Assembly: GCA_012927585.1 (NCBI GenBank)
Contig: JABBOY010000035.1
Coordinates: 62,001-126,000, forward strand
Direction of reading: 5' to 3'
DNA: 64,000 nt
Source of the DNA: Glaciimonas sp.
Lineage (GTDB): Bacteria; Pseudomonadota; Gammaproteobacteria; Burkholderiales; Burkholderiaceae_D
This document shows positions 34,747-44,975 of the stretch, piece after piece (the first letter of the stretch is position 1; each line of letters starts with the position of its first letter). The notes beneath the pieces were generated by a model. It was not told the DNA's origin. It ran no database searches and saw only the letters and a list, made by a program, of their open reading frames with translations. The position numbers and the translations under genes were made by a program.

Positions 34747-35664
34747 TCAGTCGATTTCAGCCAGCGTCTGATGCACGAACGCAGTCAGGATCAAGCGCTC
34801 ATTAGCGGTCATGTCGACAAACTCAAAGCCGTGGTTATACACTTCACTATTCTCGGCCTGCACCACTGAGCGCAACGTGATTTTCAGGTTCAGCAGTGCA
34901 TCCTGCCCGGCTGCATGAACCTTGAAGGCAATCCGCCCCACTGCGTCTTTGACGCCGATCGTCTGCCTGGCCGTGCCCGAAGCTCCGCCCACGCTCAAAT
35001 CGGTCAAAGTGGTAGCAATATTGCGTTCCGGTTGTCCAATGATGACGGCGGCGATGATCTTGACCTGCGCCCGCGAACCCTTACGGATTATGGCCCCTCG
35101 CACATGCTGCGGATACGATAGATGCAGGTACGGGTATGGCGCATGCACCGATTTAAGAGCCGTTGCAGCAAACGCGTAAGCTTTCTTGCCGGAAAATGAG
35201 CGCACCACAAAAGCTTGTCCGTTTTGGATAAAACCGAATTTGCCATCCAGAATCGGCGCAGTGACCAATACCGACTGATTCTTGACGAAGCCTATCAAGC
35301 GCACGGTGTAGCGAATCGCTGGATTGTCATGCGACTGCAAATACAGCGTCTCGCCCACTTGCCAACGTAGCGCATCCATCGCGACCGTGCTTTCGGAACC
35401 GACATCCTGCTTGATTTCCGACAGTGGTTCGCGCTCATTTTGTCTTGTGTCAGAATTTCTGGCGGTAATGCTGTGCGGCCTGTCCCAGCGGGCATTACGA
35501 AAAAAACCACTCTCAACCAAGCCATCCAGCTGATGTTGCGTTTCGATGACAAAACCGGATGCGAGCAACAGATTGCCACTGGTATCATAAACCGACCACG
35601 GCAGCGGCTTGCCCAGAGCGATATCAATAGAAAGAACCGGGGCTAAAGAAGAGAAGTTGCGCAT
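34747..35664 (-). CDS. YcgR-like flagellar brake protein with PilZ domain
   Basis: A 305-residue protein. An N-terminal YcgR-type part (about 10-190) is followed by a C-terminal PilZ domain. RKGSR (an RxxxR motif) and DLSVGGASG (a D/NxSxxG motif) are the c-di-GMP ligands. YcgR slows flagellar rotation when c-di-GMP is high; the segment GKPLPWSVYDTSGNLLLASG at the N-terminus is an addition seen in some betaproteobacteria. It is divergent from the HD-GYP gene, which would lower the same messenger, so the two may act together. Confidence 0.82.
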   Translation of the reverse strand: MRNFSSLAPVLSIDIALGKPLPWSVYDTSGNLLLASGFVIETQHQLDGLVESGFFRNARWDRPHSITARNSDTRQNEREPLSEIKQDVGSESTVAMDALRWQVGETLYLQSHDNPAIRYTVRLIGFVKNQSVLVTAPILDGKFGFIQNGQAFVVRSFSGKKAYAFAATALKSVHAPYPYLHLSYPQHVRGAIIRKGSRAQVKIIAAVIIGQPERNIATTLTDLSVGGASGTARQTIGVKDAVGRIAFKVHAAGQDALLNLKITLRSVVQAENSEVYNHGFEFVDMTANERLILTAFVHQTLAEID

Positions 35665-35929
35665 TTATAAACTTTCAGACTAATATCATGATCGGAGCAG
35701 GCTAAACCATCCGACCAGAATCCAGAGACCGAATAAATACTACAAACCAGAAAAAATTACCGATTATTTTATCAGCGAAAAACACAATTATCCATTCGTA
35801 CCTTCATATGAAACCACGCCAGCCATCGTTTTGGAGCTGCATTCCAACTCGATATGCCCCAATATCCACTTCAGATATGAATCCGAAATTGGATATTCAG
35901 TCGCCAACACAGAACCAGGCACAACCGTA

Positions 35930-37075
35930 ATGATCCCCAGTGCACAACTTGCCGTAACGATCAATCTCCAGCGCGAACTGGACAAGAGCCTTCCATTGGG
36001 GCAAAAACTTATCCTGATCCACAAGATGCTCAAAAACCACTGTAATCTGATTCACCGGGTCGCAGTCGCCTTGTATGACGCAAAAACCGATCATGTTTCT
36101 ACTTTCCTTTACAGCAGTGAGAAAGACGATCCAATCGTCAATTACTCGGCCAAGCTATCGGAAGTTCGCTCGCTCAGGGACATCGCTCAACGCGGCGCAC
36201 CGCGCATTATCAACAACCTGGCAATCTTGGCGCCGCAGAAAAGCCTGCACACGCAAAAAATACTGTTTCAGGGCTACCAGTCCAGCCTTACTTACCCGCT
36301 GTATCGCAACGGCAGCCTTTTGGGCTTCCTTTTTTTTAATTCTTACCAAAAAAATACTTTCGTCAGCAGCTTGCTGCACTTGATCAGTTTGTTTAGTCAG
36401 GTGATCGCAGCACTGGTCATCCAGGAGACCAGCGTGGCCCGCACCATTGCCGCCGCTATTCGCACCACACAAAACATCGCTTGCCATAAAAACGAGGAAA
36501 CCGGCGCGCATATGGGACGGATGTCATACTATTCCCGCCTGATCGCCACTATGCTGGCACAACGACATGTACTCAATGACGAGTTCATTGAATACATATT
36601 CTTGTTTTCGCCCATGCACGATATCGGGAAAATCGGCATTCCCGATAGTCTCCTTTGCAAGCCAGGCAAGCTCACCGCAGACGAGTTTGCAGTGGTCAAA
36701 CGGCACACTACCATTGGTCTGGAGATTATCAACAACATGGCCAAGGAGTTTTCATTTGAAAATTTTCCGCATATCCAGATGCTACGCAACATCGTAGAAA
36801 TGCACCACGAGGCGATGAATGGCAGCGGCTACCCAAACGGCGCGCGCGGGAAACAAATTCCGATTGAGGCACGCATTTGTGCGGTGGCCGATATTTTTGA
36901 CGCCCTGACTAGCCGGCGATGCTACAAGCCGGCCTGGAGCAATGAAAAAGCGTTCTCGACATTACGAGAAATGGCAGATACCAAACTCGATAGTGAATGC
37001 GTCGAAGCCCTGATTGGGAATCCTGAAAAAATATTGGAAATTCAGGCGAATTTCGCCGAAGATAGGAATGCCTAG
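35930..37075 (+). CDS. GAF-like/HD-GYP phosphodiesterase
   Basis: A 381-residue protein with an N-terminal GAF-like sensor (about 1-170) and a C-terminal HD-GYP domain that hydrolyses c-di-GMP. The metal and signature residues are visible: the first His in ETGAHMGRMS, the HD pair in FSPMHDIGKIGIP, a His in KRHTTIGLEII, and HHEAMNGSGYPNG with the GYP motif. ATG 35930 is the first good start; a TTG at 35831 would add 33 residues with no domain character. It is predicted cytoplasmic and catalytically competent. Confidence 0.85.
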   Translation: MIPSAQLAVTINLQRELDKSLPLGQKLILIHKMLKNHCNLIHRVAVALYDAKTDHVSTFLYSSEKDDPIVNYSAKLSEVRSLRDIAQRGAPRIINNLAILAPQKSLHTQKILFQGYQSSLTYPLYRNGSLLGFLFFNSYQKNTFVSSLLHLISLFSQVIAALVIQETSVARTIAAAIRTTQNIACHKNEETGAHMGRMSYYSRLIATMLAQRHVLNDEFIEYIFLFSPMHDIGKIGIPDSLLCKPGKLTADEFAVVKRHTTIGLEIINNMAKEFSFENFPHIQMLRNIVEMHHEAMNGSGYPNGARGKQIPIEARICAVADIFDALTSRRCYKPAWSNEKAFSTLREMADTKLDSECVEALIGNPEKILEIQANFAEDRNA

Positions 37076-37100
37076 ACGCCAGGAAGGCAATTTAGCCTTG

Positions 37101-37175
37101 TTATATATACCCCTTATTTAAAATAGAAAAATATAGAATTACCGCATATATTTATTGCGGTATTTAAATATACTT
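37101..37175 (-). repeat. A+T-rich dispersed intergenic repeat, copy E
   Basis: Read on the minus strand it gives ACCGCAATAAATATATGCGG and then TAATTCTATATTTTTC, close to copies B and C. The TACCGCA/TGCGGTA arms form a 7-bp hairpin. It lies between converging gene ends, after the HD-GYP gene. Confidence 0.65.
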
Positions 37176-37327
37176 AGGCTGGGTATATACCTTACCAAGG
37201 CGAAAAACGATTACATTAGTGCCAGGCAGATCGGCAAGACGCTTTAATTAGCCCCGTGATTGCAATCCGGCATCGCTTCTGAGCGCCACAGGACAGACGC
37301 ACCGCCTCGCAAATCCATCCACCACCG

Positions 37328-38986
37328 TTAATGCGGCGGTGCCAGTCGCTTTGCTTGCGCGGGTCTGATAATTTTTTCCACTCTGACGTGCTGATAGCTA
37401 GGCGCGGCTGTATCTCCAGCGGTCAGTTTGAAAGCGCCCACCAGTTGCGATAAATTGACCGCCTGCTCTTGCATGGTTCCGGCTGCTGCTGCCGCCTGTT
37501 CCACCAGTGCGGCATTTTGCTGCGTGATTTGATCCATCTGGGTAATTGCTTCATTGACTTGTGCTATCCCAGCGCTTTGCTCCAGGCTGGACGATGAAAT
37601 TTCACGCATGATGGCTGCAGCACGTTTGACCGAATCGACAATCTCAGTCATGGTCTTACCGGCGTCGTCCACCAGTTTGCTGCCGGCATCGACCTTTTCT
37701 ACCGAATCGCCAATCAGCACCTTGATCTCTCTGGCTGCTCCAGCGCTGCGTTGCGCGAGGCCGCGGACTTCTGCCGCGACCACGGCAAAGCCGCGACCTT
37801 GCTCGCCAGCACGGGCTGCTTCTACCGCCGCGTTGAGCGCGAGAATATTGGTCTGGAATGCAATACTGTCGATTAACGCGATGATATCGACAATTTTCCG
37901 GGAGCTTTCCTTGATCGAACCCATGGTATGTACAACCTGATCCACCGCCTGCCCACCTTTCACGGCAATTGTGGAGGTGGATATGACCAGCTTGCTGGCT
38001 TCGTGGGCATTGTCGGCATTCTGCTGCACGGTGGCCGTCAATTCCTCCATGGCGGAGGCCGTTTCTTCTAGTCTGGATGCCTGCGTTTCGGTGCGTGCCG
38101 ACAAATCGGCGTTACCGATGGCGATTTCACTGGCGCCGACATTGACCATGGCCGTCGATTGCTTGATCTGACCGATCATCAGCTTCACATTAATTTGCAA
38201 GATGCGCAGTGACTGCATGACTCTGGCCATCTCATCGTCGCCCTGCGCCACTATATTGCCGGACAGATCGCCCGAACTCATGCATTCGATGTCCTGCAAT
38301 GCAGTTTTCAAAGGCGAGAGAATACTCTGCTGTAAGGTCAATCGAAAAACCAGGGCAAGGATGATGCCGAACATCCCGATTGCGATCAACCATCCGCCCT
38401 GATGCATGCCGCTTTCTTGCATCGGCCAGGCAAAGATGGCATTCGCTGCAAATAAAAACGCCAGTACCCCAAATGCCGCCGATAACTTGGTGCTGATGGA
38501 AAAATTTCGAAATACATTCAAAAAGCCGAATGCAGAACGTGCCACTACATTGCCTTCGCGAATCCGAAACGATTTATCGCCAGACAGGATGCGGCGATAC
38601 ACCTGCTCTGCGGCGTTGATCTGTTCTCTTGCCGGCTTCACGCGGGTAGAGGTATAGCCGACCACTTTGCCATTGTCAATGAGTGGCGCTGTATTGGCTT
38701 CAACCCAATAGTAGTCACCGTTCTTACAACGGTTTTTCACCAGGCCGGTCCATGCTTTGCCGCTTTTGAGCGTGCGCCATAAATCCTCAAAGGCTTCCAT
38801 CGGCATGCCCGGATGACGCACGATATTGTGCGGGGCACCCAGCAACTCATCTTCAGCAAATCCGCTGACACGGACAAAGTCTTGATTAACGTAGGTAATT
38901 TTGCCTTTCAAGTCCGTCTTGGAAACGATTGTTTCCGAATCAAGAAGGACATGCTCTCTACTGGTAACGGGAATATTATTTCGCAT
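37328..38986 (-). CDS. PAS-domain methyl-accepting chemotaxis protein, Aer-like
   Basis: A 552-residue chemoreceptor. The N-terminal PAS domain (about 12-120; [22 protein letters not shown], split before residue 50, and NIVRHPGMP) resembles the FAD-binding sensor of Aer. Two membrane helices follow (about 168-187 and 196-217), then a HAMP domain and the signalling tip ([23 protein letters not shown], split at residue 390). Aer-type receptors sense redox or oxygen level. The periplasmic loop is too short for a ligand domain, in keeping with a cytoplasmic sensor. The C-terminus has no obvious CheR-binding pentapeptide. Confidence 0.9.
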   Translation of the reverse strand: MRNNIPVTSREHVLLDSETIVSKTDLKGKITYVNQDFVRVSGFAEDELLGAPHNIVRHPGMPMEAFEDLWRTLKSGKAWTGLVKNRCKNGDYYWVEANTAPLIDNGKVVGYTSTRVKPAREQINAAEQVYRRILSGDKSFRIREGNVVARSAFGFLNVFRNFSISTKLSAAFGVLAFLFAANAIFAWPMQESGMHQGGWLIAIGMFGIILALVFRLTLQQSILSPLKTALQDIECMSSGDLSGNIVAQGDDEMARVMQSLRILQINVKLMIGQIKQSTAMVNVGASEIAIGNADLSARTETQASRLEETASAMEELTATVQQNADNAHEASKLVISTSTIAVKGGQAVDQVVHTMGSIKESSRKIVDIIALIDSIAFQTNILALNAAVEAARAGEQGRGFAVVAAEVRGLAQRSAGAAREIKVLIGDSVEKVDAGSKLVDDAGKTMTEIVDSVKRAAAIMREISSSSLEQSAGIAQVNEAITQMDQITQQNAALVEQAAAAAGTMQEQAVNLSQLVGAFKLTAGDTAAPSYQHVRVEKIIRPAQAKRLAPPH

Positions 38987-39320
38987 TTGTTCTCCAGGCT
39001 GTTGATAATTGATAACTTATGGCGTCGAAAGCGCGTCGTAAAATGTGCGGAAAATAGGAAGATATTTGAAGTTGGGCTGTAACTAAAACTGGCAAGAAGT
39101 GTTATCGAGGCTTGATTTGAAATGAACGATTCAAATACCTGGATGCGATCTTATTCCGGCTGCGTTGGGACAACGTTGGTGATCTTATTAGCCAGATTTT
39201 GATGTTGTATGCAATGTTTTCCGACATGACGCGAGATGTGAATCAACCTTGGTGACGCATATTTGGCGCTTTGATGCCGGTATCAGCCGATTTGTCGTTA
39301 CACACTACTGAACACACTAC
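38987..39320. other. Divergent promoter region
   Basis: These 334 bases separate the minus-strand chemoreceptor from the plus-strand BTAD/AAA regulator and must hold both promoters. I see no gene, repeat or convincing operator here. Confidence 0.45.
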
Positions 39321-41556
39321 ATGCCCGTCTTATATCATTTAACAACATTCGGCAATTTCGCACTGACAGAGGCAGCGACCGGCACGCAACTATCCATACC
39401 GGCGGGCAAGACGCGAGCGCTACTGACTTATCTGGCGCTCAATCAGGAACCGGCGCCGCGCGAATGGCTGGCTGATTTTCTCTGGCCCGAACTGCCGGCG
39501 GATGCCGGACGGTTCAATCTGCGACATACTTTTTTCCACCTGCGGCGTTTGTGCGGGGATGCCTTATTCCATCAAAACCGCCATCAAATTGGCATCGCCC
39601 GTGGCCGTTTGTCGGTGGATGCGCTGATGCTTTTAGGCATGATGCGCACCGACATGCATAACGCGGTTGATGTGACCGCATGCGAAGCAGTGATTGAAGC
39701 CTGCCAGGAAAGATTTTTGCCTGGGTTCTGGCTGCCTGACTGTGATGACTTTGAGGCATGGCTAGACCACATCCGCCAATCCCTGCTGCGACAACAAGTA
39801 AGCTTGCTGGAAACGCTGGCCGAGCAAAGAGTGATTGATGGGCATCTGGAGTTGGGAATTCATCATGCCCGGCACTTGACGCATTTGATGCCGTATGACG
39901 ACGGCGCACGCCGCCGCTTGATGCGCTACTTGATCAATGCGCGACGCACTACTGCGGCACAGATGGAGTTTGAACATTTTGCGGCGCTTCTAGCCAGGGA
40001 AATCGGTGCGCAACCGGAGCAAGAAACCCTGCGCCTGTCGCAAACGGCTCGCACTGAAACAACGACAACCGCAGCGCGCCCGGCAACTGTGCCCGCGAAC
40101 GAGAAAAAAATGCCAGCGGAAAGAGAATGGCGCATCACGACAGCGCTGTACTGCGAACGTGCGGAGGTCAGCGTCGCACATCCGACTGAGTACGATGCGG
40201 GGGAAAATGGCTATCCCGAATCCGTCGCTAGCATTTTCCAGTTGGTGGTAACAACACACGGAGGACTGGTCATTCCAACTCCATCCGGCGGATTGCTGGC
40301 TTATTTCGGTTATCCGATTGCTTTGGAGAGCGCGCCAACGGCCGCGATCACTGCCGGCTTGGCGCTGTTAGCCGCATGTGCCGACAGCGGCTTGCAATTC
40401 CGCCTCGGTGCGCATTTGGGCCGCACCTTGTGCGATCAGGCGCGTCCCGATATTTCAGGCGAAATGGCCCGTGTAGCACAGCGCATCTGCCTAGTGGCCG
40501 AGTCTGGCCAATTTGCCGTCAATACCGACCTATGGGGCGCGCAAAACAGTTTTCACATGGTGTCACTTGGCAGCCATATTTTCCGTGGATTGTCGCGCAC
40601 CTTCCAGATTTACCGGGTTGAGAGGGGTGCTCAGGAACCCCGGATTACTACCATTATTGAACGCAGGCGCGAACCCGAACAAAGCTTGTTGAACGCATCC
40701 ATGGAACGCTTTCTGTCAGGCGACAGCGCCTGCCTGGGCCTGCAGGGTGAGACAGGGTTCGGCAAAACCACGCTGATTATTGCGCTAGGAAATAAGGCCC
40801 GGCAAGCAGGCGCCTTTGTAATCAAGCTAAGCTGTGTATCGAATCTGTGCAATACGCCCCTGTACCCGGTGCAAGCCTGGCTGCGGCAACGTTTTGGCTT
40901 GACCCAAACAGGGCCTGAATTGATTGAACAGCTGATTGCCGCGCTGGCAGAAGTCGGCTGCAACATGCATGCAGCCGAGCTGAGCTTGTTGTTTGCCCTG
41001 CCCGCGTTGCCGATCAACGACAACTCGTCCGATACAACGCAAGCTACCCGGCGCGAAGAACTATTTTCCAGTCTGTTGCGTTTGCTGGGCCAGTTGGCAG
41101 CAAAGACACCGGTGATGATCATTGTCGATGACATGCACTGGATCGATCCCTCTACACTGGAACTGATAAACCGCGCGCATCAGGCCCGATATCAGCGCAC
41201 TCTGTTATTTGCCGACCTTGCGCAACGCGTTCAAAGCTGCGAAAAATTCGGATCCGTGTCCGACACTCAGCCCATTGACTCCGGCTGCCGCATCCGAACT
41301 GGCACAACGCACCGCCAAGCCTGGCATCCCTGCGCAGCGGATTGCAGAATGGGTTGCAAAGGCGGAAGGATCGCCATTTTTATGGCATGAAATGGGGGCA
41401 TGGTGCGGTGCCGGCAGCGTCGAAATATGGCAGGCAGCACTCTTGATTGCCGCCGAATTGATGCAACTGGCATGTGAAGCGGGCGATGGCACAGGAACAA
41501 GGCACAAGCAGGCTGATTGGGCGCATCGATCAGCTGCACCAAGCAGTGCTATCTAA
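39321..41556 (+). pseudogene. BTAD/AAA-type transcriptional regulator, frameshifted and truncated
   Basis: The first phase (39321-41390) encodes an OmpR-like winged helix (about 1-95), a bacterial transcriptional activator (BTAD) helical domain (about 100-235), a cyclase-like domain (about 270-430) and a P-loop NTPase with Walker A GETGFGKTT near residue 475 and Walker B VMIIVDDMHWID near 597. Around 41210-41260 the homology moves to another phase (41209-41556: LSPLTPAAASELAQR, VAKAEGSPFLWHEM), and the first phase continues as atypical sequence. The long C-terminal repeat region usual for such regulators is missing. It may still give a shortened protein of 689 residues. Confidence 0.75.
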
Positions 41557-41633
41557 CACGCAGATAGATCTGTATTCGCCACAAGTCCCATTGCCAGCGG
41601 ACTGACAGTTCTGCAAAATTCATCAATATTACG

Positions 41634-41695
41634 GGGTATTTATATACGTCGCCTTTTTACATGCGGTAATAGCATATTTTTTTAACATACTACTA
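41634..41695 (+). repeat. A+T-rich dispersed intergenic repeat, copy F
   Basis: GGGTATTTATATACG at the left, the core ACATGCGGTAATAGCAT and the end TTTTTTTAACATACTAC. It lies between the converging BTAD remnant and the DinG-type helicase gene and supplies the helicase stop codon. Confidence 0.65.
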
Positions 41696-43699
41696 TGGTG
41701 TAATAAAAAAATCCTGAGCCACGCTCAATTCTCGGGTGCGCGTGAACGGCGGCAGGCTTTGCCAGATACGCTTGCCATACGGTTTTGAAATCAGGCGTGG
41801 GTCGCAGATCATCAGCACCCCGCGATCGGCCTCGTCGCGTATCAGACGGCCGGCACCCTGCTTCAGGGTGATGATGGCTTCCGGCAACTGGTGATGCATG
41901 AAGCCATTCAAGCCTTTCTTTTCCATCACTTCAATACGGGCTGCAAGCACCGGGTCATCCGGCGGCGCAAACGGCAATTTGTCGATAATCACCAGCGACA
42001 ATGCCTCGCCGCGCACGTCGACTCCTTCCCAGAAACTCTGGCTGCCGATCAGCACTGCATTGCCGGCCGCGCGAAAACGCTCCAGCAACTCGGTGCGTCC
42101 GGCCTCGCCCTGCACCAGCAGCGGGAACGGTAGTTGCCGCTTTTCAAACTCGGTACGCAAGCGTTCCGCCGCGCGATTCACGGCCCGGATGGTGGTGCAC
42201 AACAGGAAACTGCGCCCACCGGCAGCCTCGATCAGCGGCAAGGCGGCATCGACTACCGCATCGGTATAATCCGGCGAATTCGGCAGCGGCATGTGATTCG
42301 GCACGTACAGCAAACCTTGCTGCGCATAATCGAACGGACTCGGCCAAGTTTGGGCGGGCGCATTCCGCAAACCCATTTGCGATGCGTAATGATTGAAATC
42401 GTTCTTTACCGCTAAGGTGGCCGAGGTGAAAATCCAGGCCCGCGGCACGCCTTCGCGCTGCTTGTTGAAAATCGGCGCAATCGAAAGCGGCGTGCGGTGC
42501 AATTGCAGGGATGAAGAATACGCTTCCACCCACAGCACGCATTCCTGGCCTTCGCCGGATTTGTCATCGGCATTGGCGGTTGGCACAGCCTGGCGGGTAT
42601 TCCATAGATCGAGCCTGGCACCGAGTTCAATCGCACGAGTGCGGCATTGTTCTATGGTATCGGCCCGTTCAGCCTGACTTTCCAGAGTTTCGATCATGGA
42701 ATGAAACTCTTTGCGCAAGGTTTCCAGCGCCGGGAAAAATGTCGAGGATGCTGCAATCTGGGTTACCGACAGTCGCACAAAATCCTGCGGAAATGCCAGC
42801 CGCAAATCGCGCGTGGCGCGCTCCACCGGCATCACGACCTTGGCCCATTCGGCACCGTCACGGGCGTGCGACAAGCCTTCGGCCAGCACGTCGCGGCACA
42901 ATTCCAGCACTTGCGAAGTCGATATGGTTTCGCCGAAAAACAGAGTTGCGGTGTCCGGCAATTGATGCGCTTCGTCAAAGATGATGGTGTTGGCCGAAGG
43001 TAGCAATTCGGCTACGCCGGTATCCTTGAGCGCGACATCGGCAAAGAACAGATGGTGATTGACCACCACCACATCGGCCTGCTGCGCTTCCTTGCGCGCC
43101 TTCATGACGAAGCAATCCTGGTAATACTGGCATTCCGCGCCCATGCAGGTGTCGCGGGTGGATGTCACCAGATTCCAGATCAGCGCGGTCTCTGGTACCT
43201 CCGCCAACTCCGCCTTGTCGCCCGAGGTGGTGGTTTTTATGAAGCGCGAAATGGCACGCAAATAACCGACGTCATCACGCGATGTCAGGCGGCCGTTCTC
43301 CAGCGTGCGCTCCAGATGATAATGGCAGACGTAATTGGCGCGTCCCTTGAGCAGTGCCACCGACACCGGCACATTGAGCGCGCGGCGCACGGTTGGAATA
43401 TCGCGCAAAAAAAGCTGATCCTGCAGATTCTTGGTGCCGGTCGAGACGATCACCTTGCCGCCCCAGAGCAACGCCGGCACCAGATAGGCAAAGGTTTTTC
43501 CGGTGCCGGTACCGGCTTCTGCGATCAGAGTGGTCTGGCCGGAAATCGCTTCTGCAATTGCTTTAGCCATTTCAGTTTGCGACAAGCGCGCGCGGAAGCC
43601 GCTGACGTGTTGCCCCAAACGTCCTGCGGGGCCGAAAAGCTGATCGATATCGGCATCATGCGTGCCCTGAGGTTGCACGGAGGAAGAGTCTTCAGTCAA
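41693..43699 (-). CDS. DinG/YoaA-type ATP-dependent DNA helicase
   Basis: A 668-residue superfamily 2 helicase of the XPD-like iron-sulfur group. Walker A AEAGTGTGKT (about 60-69), the DEAH box FDEAHQLPD, motif III IFTSATLA and motif VI QGAGRLIR are intact. Four cysteines (YVCHY, DTCMGAEC, QDCFVMKAR) should hold the [4Fe-4S] cluster needed for unwinding. Such enzymes clear R-loops or stalled-fork structures. Its last codon lies in a dispersed A+T repeat. The start at 43699 is followed by the family-typical FGPAGRLGQHVSGFRARLSQ. Confidence 0.93.
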   Translation of the reverse strand: MTEDSSSVQPQGTHDADIDQLFGPAGRLGQHVSGFRARLSQTEMAKAIAEAISGQTTLIAEAGTGTGKTFAYLVPALLWGGKVIVSTGTKNLQDQLFLRDIPTVRRALNVPVSVALLKGRANYVCHYHLERTLENGRLTSRDDVGYLRAISRFIKTTTSGDKAELAEVPETALIWNLVTSTRDTCMGAECQYYQDCFVMKARKEAQQADVVVVNHHLFFADVALKDTGVAELLPSANTIIFDEAHQLPDTATLFFGETISTSQVLELCRDVLAEGLSHARDGAEWAKVVMPVERATRDLRLAFPQDFVRLSVTQIAASSTFFPALETLRKEFHSMIETLESQAERADTIEQCRTRAIELGARLDLWNTRQAVPTANADDKSGEGQECVLWVEAYSSSLQLHRTPLSIAPIFNKQREGVPRAWIFTSATLAVKNDFNHYASQMGLRNAPAQTWPSPFDYAQQGLLYVPNHMPLPNSPDYTDAVVDAALPLIEAAGGRSFLLCTTIRAVNRAAERLRTEFEKRQLPFPLLVQGEAGRTELLERFRAAGNAVLIGSQSFWEGVDVRGEALSLVIIDKLPFAPPDDPVLAARIEVMEKKGLNGFMHHQLPEAIITLKQGAGRLIRDEADRGVLMICDPRLISKPYGKRIWQSLPPFTRTRELSVAQDFFITP

Positions 43700-43769
43700 G
43701 ATAGATGGTGGAAATAAGAGGAATGGCTAAGAGAAGCAGCAAGAGAAGCAGCTGAAAAACGGTCTTCAG

Positions 43770-43985
43770 TCAGGCCGGAACATCGGGAATAAGCTGCATT
43801 TTCAGCAGAGTGACGTAATCTTTTAATTGCAATTTGCGCTTCTTCAAGCGCCGCAGTTGCAGCTCATCCGGGCGCCCACTCAAGATAAGCGCATCGATTA
43901 CCGTGCCCAGATCACGGTGTTCGACTTCCAGTTCAGTGATGCGACGCTGCGTAAGTTCTGGAATTGGTGTAGTCATGTCTGGCAT
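43770..43985 (-). CDS. YdcH/DUF465-family small protein
   Basis: A 71-residue protein made mostly of one helical hairpin. LTQRRITELEVEHRDLGTVI and RLKKRKLQLKDYVTLLKMQL (residues near 12-31 and 45-64) match the YdcH/DUF465 family of small proteins of unknown role. ATGs at 43985 and 43976 are both possible starts and neither has a good ribosome site. It lies 70 bases upstream of the helicase gene in the same direction. Confidence 0.85.
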   Translation of the reverse strand: MPDMTTPIPELTQRRITELEVEHRDLGTVIDALILSGRPDELQLRRLKKRKLQLKDYVTLLKMQLIPDVPA

Positions 43986-44176
43986 CCAACTAAAAATTTG
44001 CAAATTGATCTGGCAGTCATGATTGCATAACCGACCGGCAATACAGTAGTATTAATCTCTTTTTGGTCACAACGCTGTGCGACTTTGCGCGGGACTGCTA
44101 TTGCTAGGTAGACTTTCTCAAGCTACGTTTGTCGCCCGAAAGCAATCCAGACCGACAGTTTAATCTACCCGAACGC

Positions 44177-44968
44177 ATGAGCCAATACAAGTTAGAAGCA
44201 GGTACCGCGCAACACATCGGCGACCGTGAGGAGCAACAAGACCGGGTCGCCCTGTTTGCCGCTCCAAAAGCTCCCGGCACCATGTTGGCGGTGCTGGCGG
44301 ACGGGATGGGCGGACGTACCGGCGGCGCGCTGGCAGCGGAACAAATCATCAAATCGGCGCAACAGTTATTCAACGAATTCTCACCTGGCTCGGAAGCTGT
44401 TGAAACCCTGCTGGGCAGAATCGTGCATGAAGCCCACAGCATCATCAAACTGAGCAGCTTCTCATCCGAAAAAGAACCGCACAGTACCATGGTCGCGCTA
44501 GTCATCAGCCCGGACCAACGCGCCATTTGGGCACACGTTGGCGATTCGCGCCTGTATCTTTTTGAAGGGGCAAACTATATCCGCCGCACGATTGACCATT
44601 CGTATGTGGAAAGACTGGTCAGTGAAGGCAAGTTGAGCCGCCAGAAAGCAAAAAATCATCCTCTCTCCAACGTATTGACCAGCGCACTAGGCTCCCACAA
44701 GAGGGAGCCCACCATCACCTTCGGGCGACTCGATATGCTACACCCGGGGCATGCGTTTCTACTCTGTAGCGACGGTTTATGGCATTATTTTTCGAAGCTT
44801 GAAATGGCTGCCGCAATTGCCGAGAATTCGCCCCGGAGCGCATCCGAGATACTGATCCGCATAGCCCGGGAACGGGCCAAGGGCTGCGGCGACAACTGCA
44901 GCATGGCCATCGTCAAACTGGTCGGTACTGCAAAAAAAGCCACGCGATCAACACACTTGGCCGAATAA
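44177..44968 (+). CDS. PP2C-family serine/threonine phosphatase
   Basis: A 263-residue soluble PPM phosphatase. The metal-binding motifs are GDREEQQDRV (near residue 17), LAVLADGMGGRTGG (near 40), WAHVGDSRLYLF (near 118), LLCSDGLWHYF (near 200) and GDNCSMAIV (near 240). All the aspartates that hold the two metal ions are present. It would dephosphorylate Ser/Thr proteins; no partner kinase lies in view. The ATG at 44177 was chosen over an earlier non-ATG codon. Confidence 0.9.
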   Translation: MSQYKLEAGTAQHIGDREEQQDRVALFAAPKAPGTMLAVLADGMGGRTGGALAAEQIIKSAQQLFNEFSPGSEAVETLLGRIVHEAHSIIKLSSFSSEKEPHSTMVALVISPDQRAIWAHVGDSRLYLFEGANYIRRTIDHSYVERLVSEGKLSRQKAKNHPLSNVLTSALGSHKREPTITFGRLDMLHPGHAFLLCSDGLWHYFSKLEMAAAIAENSPRSASEILIRIARERAKGCGDNCSMAIVKLVGTAKKATRSTHLAE

Positions 44969-44975
44969 TCCTGGG

